Virus record (IMG/VR): IMGVR_UViG_3300036823_000020
Location: 1 to 36,667 of that record
Direction: 5' to 3' (one strand)
Source: a virus
DNA: 36,667 bases
Below the pieces are notes generated by a model, which was not told the origin of the DNA, did not search any database, and saw nothing but the letters and a program-made list of their open reading frames with translations. This document shows positions 25,245 to 29,698 of the stretch, in pieces (within the stretch, counting starts at the first letter, position 1; each line of letters opens with the position of its first letter). The position numbers and the translations under genes are program-made.

Positions 25245-25802
25245 TCAAAGCAACAGCAGGCGCTTGGCCCGCTTGAATTCGATTTTCAGTTCTTCGATCT
25301 TGGCGAAGCACAAGTCGATGTTGTCGCCGGCGATGTCTTTAGCCGCCGTGTTGTCGGCCTTGTTGTGCTCGGCGTCGAAGTCAAACAAATCCTGCTCGAG
25401 TCGTTCGAGTGTGGTGTCGAAAGCCGCTGCGGCTTCGGCGAGATCGGTCGGGCGATCGTCGCTGTCGTTTTCCGGGTTCGGATAACAGGATTCGCAGTCG
25501 GAGTTACCGCAGAAAACCTGCGTGGTCTTCTGGTTTTGGTCGCTGCCGAGCGGCTGCGTTGGTCCGCCGACAAAATCAGCGACGAAACTTCCTTCGCCGA
25601 GCAGCGATTGCGTGCTGGCATAGGCGCCGGTGCCGTTGTCGAGATCTTTCGCGGCGTTTTCAAGCTCGCGTATGTAGTCACCGCTCAGCGCGCCGCCGAG
25701 CGACGGGGACAAGACGTTGCCATTGCGGGACGTCACTTCGAATCCGAAGTCCGGGACGACGCAGAAGCCATCAACGGCCACCACAAAGACAGACTGAAGC
25801 AT
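25245..25802 (-). CDS. First late-operon gene, unknown function (185 aa)
   Basis: First gene after the late promoter and leader, with a strong GGGGA ribosome site. The protein is acidic. A small motif CGNSDCESCYP (near 98-108) carries four Cys/Asp positions that may bind metal, followed by an acidic patch (NPENDSDDRPTD) and a C-terminal helical region (AEAAAAFDTTLERLEQDLFDFDAEHNKAD, then LCFAKIEELKIEFKRAKRLLLL). No family is recognised. A first-in-operon position is often held by regulators of late transcription, but nothing here proves that. Confidence 0.5.
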   Translation of the reverse strand: MLQSVFVVAVDGFCVVPDFGFEVTSRNGNVLSPSLGGALSGDYIRELENAAKDLDNGTGAYASTQSLLGEGSFVADFVGGPTQPLGSDQNQKTTQVFCGNSDCESCYPNPENDSDDRPTDLAEAAAAFDTTLERLEQDLFDFDAEHNKADNTAAKDIAGDNIDLCFAKIEELKIEFKRAKRLLLL

Positions 25803-25841
25803 GATTTTTTCCCCGTAGGCGCTCAGCGGCGCGAAAAATTT

Positions 25842-25874
25842 TTAGGACAGACGAATTCGACACAGGAATTTCAT
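25842..25874 (-). CDS. Leader mini-ORF 2 (10 aa)
   Basis: ATG at 25874 overlaps the stop of mini-ORF 1 as ATGA and codes MKFLCRIRLS, ending 39 bases before the start of the 185-aa gene. The GGGGAG upstream (around 25890) could serve it or the internal ATG. Whether it is translated is unknown. Confidence 0.35.
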   Translation of the reverse strand: MKFLCRIRLS

Positions 25875-25903
25875 TTCATGGCCGTTTTCTCCCCAGTAAA
25901 CAT
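25871..25903 (-). CDS. Leader mini-ORF 1 (10 aa)
   Basis: ATG at 25903 opens MFTGEKTAMK and stops at 25871 inside the start of mini-ORF 2. It lies in the late leader downstream of two hairpins. Two coupled frames of equal length in a leader suggest translation-based attenuation, but this is inference. Confidence 0.3.
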   Translation of the reverse strand: MFTGEKTAMK

Positions 25904-25922
25904 TTCCGTTAGCCTGCCGCCC

Positions 25923-25971
25923 GTGTGAAACCGGTATCGAATTTCACCCCCGGCCTCAGAAAATCGGCCGG
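25923..25971 (-). ncRNA. Two hairpins in the late leader RNA
   Basis: On the minus transcript the first hairpin is CCGGCC/GGCCGG with a 10-base loop (25950-25971). The second is GTGAAA/TTTCAC with a 14-base loop containing ACCGGT (25923-25947 in plus numbering). They begin about 13 bases after the predicted transcript start and come before the mini-ORFs. Candidate antitermination or attenuation element. Confidence 0.45.
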
Positions 25972-25990
25972 ACAGGGCTGGCGTATGGGT

Positions 25991-26019
25991 ATTATGGCAC
26001 GTCGGTAATCATTACTCAA
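25991..26019 (-). promoter_or_regulatory. Late promoter, extended -10
   Basis: On the minus strand: -35 TTGAGT (26014-26019), 17-bp spacer, TGC extension, -10 CATAAT (25991-25996). This fits sigma-70 well and predicts a start near 25984, giving a leader of about 180 bases before the 185-aa gene. Confidence 0.62.
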
Positions 26020-26330
26020 TATCGGAAATGCAATCGCGCGCGGCGCGCGCGGCGGATCGTCTAAAAGCGCCTGCTTTTAAAAGCGCCGGAATCGCCCACC
26101 CCTCGAATTCAGGCGGTCAGCAACGCACGTTTCAGCACATATGCGCGCTAATCAATTGAATTAAAACTAAATACTTCGCCCTACTGAGGCGTTGGCGTAG
26201 CTGGAGACGCTGCGGCGGCTGATGCCATTGCTCGACTGCGCCAACGTCTGCCGATCTGCGCTCAGCATCACGCATGTATAGGAATTTCCTAGGAATTCCC
26301 ATGCAACACACACACGGCGCGAGATTAACA

Positions 26331-26344
26331 ATTACACGTGTAAT
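26331..26344. promoter_or_regulatory. Perfect 14-bp palindrome ATTACACGTGTAAT
   Basis: A fully symmetrical site 12 bp upstream of the first TACCG dyad. It differs from that dyad in sequence, so it may bind a second regulator, phage or host. Confidence 0.45.
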
Positions 26345-26355
26345 CGATTAAAAAC

Positions 26356-26370
26356 TACCGATAAACGGTA
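26356..26370. promoter_or_regulatory. Operator-like dyad 1 (TACCG-ATAAA-CGGTA)
   Basis: Perfect 5+5 dyad with a 5-bp AT-rich centre. It overlaps the first bases of a possible -10 (TATACA, 26369-26374) of the rightward early operon. Confidence 0.6.
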
Positions 26371-26376
26371 TACAAA

Positions 26377-26391
26377 CGCCGACGAACGGTA
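26377..26391. promoter_or_regulatory. Operator-like dyad 2 (CGCCG-ACGAA-CGGTA)
   Basis: Keeps CCG-N5-CGG with one arm weaker. Its centre is 21 bp from dyad 1, two helical turns, which allows two repressor dimers to sit on the same face. It overlaps a TTGACG (26393-26398) closely. Confidence 0.5.
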
Positions 26392-26433
26392 GTTGACGAA
26401 TCTGGAAATGGGTTTACCTTCGTCGGCGATAGT

Positions 26434-26448
26434 TACCGTTATTCGGTA
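26434..26448. promoter_or_regulatory. Operator-like dyad 3 (TACCG-TTATT-CGGTA)
   Basis: Perfect 5+5 dyad 40 bp before the ATG of the first early gene, in its likely untranslated leader. Confidence 0.58.
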
Positions 26449-26488
26449 GCGCTCACACCAACACCAACAACAAGAAGGACACCAACAA

Positions 26489-26920
26489 ATGAAAACGAAC
26501 GAGATCACCAACACCGAAGACACCATCGATAGCCGCGACGTGATCGCGCGCATTGAAGAACTGCGCTCGGACCTCGACAGCTTGAACGATGACATCGCCG
26601 ACGCTGAAGGCGCGGACGCGACAGAGGCGGCTCAGGAAGTGCTGAAAGAATGGGAAGAAGAATACGTCGAAGAACTGCGCGCGCTCGAAGCGCTCGCCAG
26701 CGAAGCCGAAGGATATGCGGCGGATTGGAGCTACGGCGAGACGCTGATTCGTGACAGCTACTTCAAGGAATACGCACAAGACCTCGCCGACGATATCGGC
26801 GCCGTCGACCGCGACGCGAAATGGCCAAACACCTGTATCGATTGGGACCAAGCAGCGCGTGAGCTTCTTCAGGATTACACGTCCGTCGATTTCGACGGCG
26901 TCACGTATTGGGTGCGCTGA
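26489..26920 (+). CDS. Strongly acidic early protein, ArdA-like C-terminal pattern (143 aa)
   Basis: First gene of the rightward early operon. About 40 Asp/Glu against 12 Lys/Arg gives a very negative charge. A long charged helix (16-75) is followed by a domain (WSYGETLIRDSYFKEYAQDLADDIGAV, then IDWDQAARELLQDYTSVDFDGVTYW) that recalls the C-terminal part of ArdA-type antirestriction proteins and is common in small phage proteins. A DNA-mimic role against restriction would fit charge and early expression, but is inference. Its stop overlaps the next start as TGATG. Confidence 0.62.
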   Translation: MKTNEITNTEDTIDSRDVIARIEELRSDLDSLNDDIADAEGADATEAAQEVLKEWEEEYVEELRALEALASEAEGYAADWSYGETLIRDSYFKEYAQDLADDIGAVDRDAKWPNTCIDWDQAARELLQDYTSVDFDGVTYWVR

Positions 26921-27147
26921 TGAACCTCGCTGCTGCTTACGAACTCCGCCAGATCGACGCCGCGCATGAATCGATGGAACTCGCTCGCGAGAAGCTTTCG
27001 ATGCTCAGCAACGACCAGCACACCAGCCTCGCGCAGACGCAGCGTATTGACCGCGTCGCACGCAAGCTAACGAAGGCAATCACCGACCTGAAGACCGCGC
27101 AGCGCTCAGCGCGTGCGCGCTTCACCGCTCAGGAGGCTGCAGCATGA
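26920..27147 (+). CDS. Small helical early protein (75 aa)
   Basis: The ATG at 26920 overlaps the previous stop. The protein is nearly all helix (LRQIDAAHESMELAREKLSML, then IDRVARKLTKAITDLKTAQRSARARF) with a basic second half. No family is recognised. Its stop overlaps the next start (ATGA), showing tight coupling. Confidence 0.55.
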   Translation: MNLAAAYELRQIDAAHESMELAREKLSMLSNDQHTSLAQTQRIDRVARKLTKAITDLKTAQRSARARFTAQEAAA

Positions 27148-27236
27148 AATTTTCACCAGTGGAAAAACTGATCGGATTCGCCGCGCTTCTAATCATGGCC
27201 TGGTCGATAGGTTCGGTCGTTGGAGCGTGCCCATGA
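27144..27236 (+). CDS. Mini membrane protein (30 aa)
   Basis: ATG at 27144 (ATGA overlap) to TGA at 27236, which in turn overlaps the next ATG. The 30-residue product has a charged start (MKFSPVEK) and one membrane helix (LIGFAALLIMAWSIGSVVG). Double coupling in a row of overlapping genes supports its reality; function unknown. Confidence 0.5.
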   Translation: MKFSPVEKLIGFAALLIMAWSIGSVVGACP

Positions 27237-27433
27237 AAACCAACGACACCATTAACGACATCGCTCGTCGCGCTTGGCAAAACCTCATAGCCGAAGCATG
27301 CAGCGATGTCGGCAAAGCTCAGGCTCGCGCGTTGCGCTACGACCTCAACCGTCACGACTGCGAAGCGCTCGCGGTTGCCTTCCGTGCCGCATTGTTTGAT
27401 CAGGCATTCCCGGAAAGGAGTAAGGCAGCATGA
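27233..27433 (+). CDS. Small early protein (66 aa)
   Basis: The ATG at 27233 follows the ATGA overlap; the frame is open further upstream but those codons lie in two other genes. Helical throughout (INDIARRAWQNLIAEACSDV, DCEALAVAFRAALFDQAF). Starts MKTND, like the first gene of the operon (MKTNE). Not recognised. Its end overlaps the next start as ATGA. Confidence 0.52.
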   Translation: MKTNDTINDIARRAWQNLIAEACSDVGKAQARALRYDLNRHDCEALAVAFRAALFDQAFPERSKAA

Positions 27434-27606
27434 AAACCTATTTTTGCAACAGCTACACGAACGGAGATGGCCATCACGTTTGGAGCGTGAAGCATTCGCG
27501 CTTCGGAGACTCACCGACGGGAATTGTCGTTTGCGACGTGACGAACAGGCAGGACGCCGAAGAATTGGTAGAGCTTCTAAACAGCTACGAAAGCAAAGCA
27601 GCTTAA
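27430..27606 (+). CDS. Small early protein (58 aa)
   Basis: ATG at 27430 by ATGA overlap to TAA at 27606. The product MKTYFCNSYTNGDGHHVWSV... has two beta strands, then GIVVCDVTNRQDAEELVELLNSYES, an alpha/beta mini domain. Ribosome site AAGGAG lies in front of it (27415-27424). Unknown function. Confidence 0.55.
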   Translation: MKTYFCNSYTNGDGHHVWSVKHSRFGDSPTGIVVCDVTNRQDAEELVELLNSYESKAA

Positions 27607-27687
27607 CGCCAGCCGTTGCCGTTTCCAACGAGACGGCAGCCACGGGCGACAAGACCCGAACACCAACGCACCAACAGAGGCAAGACA

Positions 27688-27879
27688 ATGACTTTGCAGA
27701 CCGTACGCCACGAGCGCAACGAACGCCCGCAGTTCATCATCCGCAACGCCGACGGCTCCGAATGGATTCGCGTTCTCTACCGCGACATGGCCGAAGGCAT
27801 TGTCAAGCGCAACAAGTCCGACGGATGGCTTGTAAATCAAAACCTGTTGCCGCAAACCATCGAGCAGGTGCAGCCATGA
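27688..27879 (+). CDS. Small early protein (63 aa)
   Basis: Starts at the ATG 27688 with AGAGG upstream; the open frame before it has no ribosome site. The sequence (RPQFIIRNADGSEWIRVLYRDMAEGIVKRNKSDGW) suggests a small alpha/beta domain with an aromatic strand. The 81-bp gap before it holds no other feature. Its stop overlaps the next start as ATGA. Confidence 0.52.
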   Translation: MTLQTVRHERNERPQFIIRNADGSEWIRVLYRDMAEGIVKRNKSDGWLVNQNLLPQTIEQVQP

Positions 27880-28172
27880 CCGCCGCTCGCTACTGGACTG
27901 TAGTTCAAGGCACCAGCACGGCACGCGTCCGCGCGGATGATCACGCCGGAGCTGTTGCGCGCGCCGCTCAACTCGGATTCAAGACACCCGACAGCATCGT
28001 ACTCGCCTACGACCTCACACTTCCCGCGCAAGTGACTGATGAGTCTGTAGCCGAATGGCGCGACAAGGTGAACCGCGCGAACCTGTCGCACTCATCGCCT
28101 TGGCAATTTCTGTCACAAGCTGAGCAAATATTCTGGCGTCAGCAGTGCATGAAGCGCGTCGCGAAGACGTAA
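27876..28172 (+). CDS. Small early protein (98 aa)
   Basis: ATG at 27876 overlaps the previous stop. The N-terminal half (ARYWTVVQGTSTARVRADDHAGAVARAAQLGFKTPDSIVLAYDL) looks like a small alpha/beta fold; the C-terminal half (SVAEWRDKVNRANLSHSSPWQFLSQAEQIFWRQQCMKRV) is helical. It is the last gene of the operon, 28 bases before the terminator. Not recognised. Confidence 0.52.
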   Translation: MTAARYWTVVQGTSTARVRADDHAGAVARAAQLGFKTPDSIVLAYDLTLPAQVTDESVAEWRDKVNRANLSHSSPWQFLSQAEQIFWRQQCMKRVAKT

Positions 28173-28199
28173 CCGCCGACCGAACCACAGCGGCACTTT

Positions 28200-28226
28200 A
28201 GCCGGCCTCGCGCCGGCTTTCTTTTG
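28200..28226 (+). terminator. Intrinsic terminator of the rightward early operon
   Basis: AGCCGGC, a 5-base loop and GCCGGCT, followed by TTCTTTTG. It stops the plus-strand operon before it meets the convergent minus-strand genes; the minus strand has no T-run after the stem. Confidence 0.85.
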
Positions 28227-28257
28227 TGAAATGCTCGATCACCTGTCGTCGCGACCA

Positions 28258-28386
28258 CTACCTGTAGCCAGAAGTCCCCGATCCCAGCCACGAAGGCTCG
28301 AAGACGGCAAACAGAATCACGCCAGCGATGCACGCCATGAACAACAGCCCGCCAATGTTTTCCGGATCACGCAGCCATGCTTTCAT
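28258..28386 (-). CDS. Mini membrane protein at the end of the replication operon (42 aa)
   Basis: The ATG at 28386 has GGAG 7 bases upstream and overlaps the end of rusA by 20 bases. The protein MKAWLRDPENIGG is followed by a membrane helix (LLFMACIAGVILFAVFEPSW) and a short tail. It lies at the convergent junction with the plus-strand early operon. Function unknown. Confidence 0.5.
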   Translation of the reverse strand: MKAWLRDPENIGGLLFMACIAGVILFAVFEPSWLGSGTSGYR

Positions 28387-28828
28387 CGTCATTCTCCGCT
28401 GGACGTGAAAATCCTACCACCTTCCGCACCGCCGGCAAAATCAATCCCTGCCATCCCTCGCCAAGCTCACCGATCGACACGATGACTCGTGCCCGCTTCG
28501 ACTTCATGCCGCGCTCGACCGTCAACAGGTCTATCTGACCGTCGTTTGCATATACGCCAGGCCATCCCAATTTCTCGTCGGCTTCCATTGCGTCCTGCAA
28601 TCCCTTCAGGACGTTGTCAAGGTCCGCGCGTCGCGCGTCGGCACGCTCAACCAAAACGTGCATCCATAATCGCATGTCAGCCGCGTACGGCATCACCTGC
28701 TGCTCGATCACGGCTAGCCTGACCGCTTCCTTGTACGCGCGGCCATCAGCGCTGATCATCACCATACGACCTACGTGCCGGTAGTATCGATTCAGACTCG
28801 GCGGCAGGTCTAGCGTCAGGCTTTGCAC
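28367..28828 (-). CDS. rusA: RusA-family Holliday junction resolvase
   Basis: The 153-aa protein begins with a strand and PPSLNRYYR, the usual RusA opening. The catalytic block ADLDNVLKGLQDAME lies at 68-82, with D69 and D71 as metal ligands and the third acid expected in VYANDGQID (D96 or D100). K-rich segments KSKRARVIVSI follow. RusA cuts four-way junctions as a homodimer and resolves branched DNA before packaging. It has an extra C-terminal ~30 residues. The start overlaps the upstream gene. Confidence 0.87.
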   Translation of the reverse strand: MQSLTLDLPPSLNRYYRHVGRMVMISADGRAYKEAVRLAVIEQQVMPYAADMRLWMHVLVERADARRADLDNVLKGLQDAMEADEKLGWPGVYANDGQIDLLTVERGMKSKRARVIVSIGELGEGWQGLILPAVRKVVGFSRPAENDDESMAA

Positions 28829-29067
28829 GGGAATATCTCAGCCAGCGCGCTAGCGATGACGTCGTCCTTGTCTTGCATATCGTACAAATCGTCGCAGTTG
28901 TCCCACATATCAGACATCTCGTCGATCCACATCAGCGACGCCGGCCTCACCGCGACATCAGGCTTCGCGCGCTCGCGCGATTCGGCCAGCAGCTTGTGCG
29001 CGACCGACTTCCCGCGCCGCTGTTGTGTCATTCGGTAGGCAAGGTTTTGCAATCCACTACGCCGCAT
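28816..29067 (-). CDS. Small phage protein (83 aa)
   Basis: The ATG at 29067 has GGAG 7 bases upstream and overlaps the preceding gene's end. The N-terminal half is basic (MRRSGLQNLAYRMTQQRRGKSVAHKLLAESRERAK), the C-terminal half acidic with many Asp/Met/Trp (MWIDEMSDMWDNCDDLYDMQDKDDV). Unknown; could be a nucleic-acid-binding accessory to RusA, which it precedes. Confidence 0.5.
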   Translation of the reverse strand: MRRSGLQNLAYRMTQQRRGKSVAHKLLAESRERAKPDVAVRPASLMWIDEMSDMWDNCDDLYDMQDKDDVIASALAEIFPCKA

Positions 29068-29224
29068 CTTCCGTCTCCGTGAACCTGCATTCAGTTTCGA
29101 TCTCACCATCCCACAGCAAGTCATCGTTCTCCGCCTCGATCTCCGTCAGCGCAGGATCCAGCCTGCCGACAGCCACGCCGCTGGTCATGCCGTAGTGAAA
29201 GTTCACCTCGACAGCGGTGATCAT
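29057..29224 (-). CDS. Small acidic phage protein (55 aa)
   Basis: The ATG at 29224 overlaps the upstream stop as ATGA; the longer open frame to 29332 is inside that gene. The protein (MITAVEVNFHYGMTSGVAVG, then an acidic tail with many Glu and Asp) is not recognised. Spacing and overlaps on both sides support it. Confidence 0.48.
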   Translation of the reverse strand: MITAVEVNFHYGMTSGVAVGRLDPALTEIEAENDDLLWDGEIETECRFTETEDAA

Positions 29225-29478
29225 GTCTCGACCCTGATGTCGAACTCTCCACGCAGCATCGAAACGCACACCTCGTCGTCGCGGCAAAGACCAGTAACCC
29301 GCTTCGACATGAGCTCGACACCATCCTTCCAAAAGCTCACCTTCACATCCGGGCCGAGATTCTTGACCTTGATCGAATCGAAGGCGACCGAAACCAGATT
29401 CTTCCTGCCTGCACTCATGTCCAAACCGACCACTGCCTGAGCGACAGCGTTATTTGTTAAATCCATCCTGCCGTGCAT
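29221..29478 (-). CDS. Small phage protein, beta-rich (85 aa)
   Basis: AAGGAG precedes two ATGs (29484, 29478); the second has better spacing. Segments NLVSVAFDSIKVKNLGPDVKVSFWKDGVELMSKRVTG and EVCVSMLRGEFDIRVE suggest a small beta domain. First gene after the AT-rich iteron-like region, so probably driven by the promoter there. Not recognised. Confidence 0.5.
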   Translation of the reverse strand: MHGRMDLTNNAVAQAVVGLDMSAGRKNLVSVAFDSIKVKNLGPDVKVSFWKDGVELMSKRVTGLCRDDEVCVSMLRGEFDIRVET

Positions 29479-29493
29479 TTGCATTCTCCTTCA

Positions 29494-29654
29494 TTAGTCA
29501 GTAGTCATTCTTTAGTCATGCCCAAAGACTTACCATAAGATTATGTTTTTATTATTATTTAATATATATATTAGTCAATAGATAGTAGTAGTAAGAGAAG
29601 ATATAAAAGCAGTATTCGTACAGAGAGAGGGGACCACCATGACTATTTGACTAA
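29494..29654. repeat. Iteron-like TAGTCA repeats in an AT-rich segment
   Basis: TAGTCA occurs four times forward (29495, 29502, 29513, 29572) and twice inverted as TGACTA (29640, 29648); four of the six have an extra T giving TTAGTCA. Between them lies the most AT-rich stretch of the window (29540-29572). This arrangement is that of replication origins or of a multi-site operator. No gene lies in 29485-29698. Confidence 0.6.
29550..29578 (-). promoter_or_regulatory. Possible promoter for the 29478-28258 genes
   Basis: On the minus strand TTGACT (29573-29578) is followed after 16-17 bases by AATAAT/ATAATA. The AT-rich run makes the exact -10 ambiguous. One TAGTCA repeat overlaps the -35, so a repeat-binding protein could regulate it. 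Confidence 0.4.
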
Positions 29655-29698
29655 GATTCCCCTCCAGCCCTACTGCCACAACGCCTGCACGTTGGTCA

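Larger units (their letters stand above)
25803..26488. promoter_or_regulatory. 686-bp bidirectional control region
   Basis: This gap between the divergent late (minus) and early (plus) operons has no convincing standard-size gene. It holds a minus-strand promoter (25991-26019), a structured leader (25803-25984) with two 10-codon frames, a repeated AAAAGCGCC (26063-26071 and 26079-26087), a long-range inverted repeat CGTTGGCG/CGCCAACG around 26190-26250, a 14-bp palindrome (26331-26344) and three TACCG-N5-CGGTA dyads near the early genes. A possible 33-codon minus frame at 26167-26268 has no ribosome site. Confidence 0.8.

Noticed and set aside
26063-26087. Intrinsic terminator at AAAAGC-GCCT-GCTTTT
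   Set aside because: The stem is short and A-T rich, and neither strand has a separate T-run after a G+C stem; kept only as a repeat in the control region.
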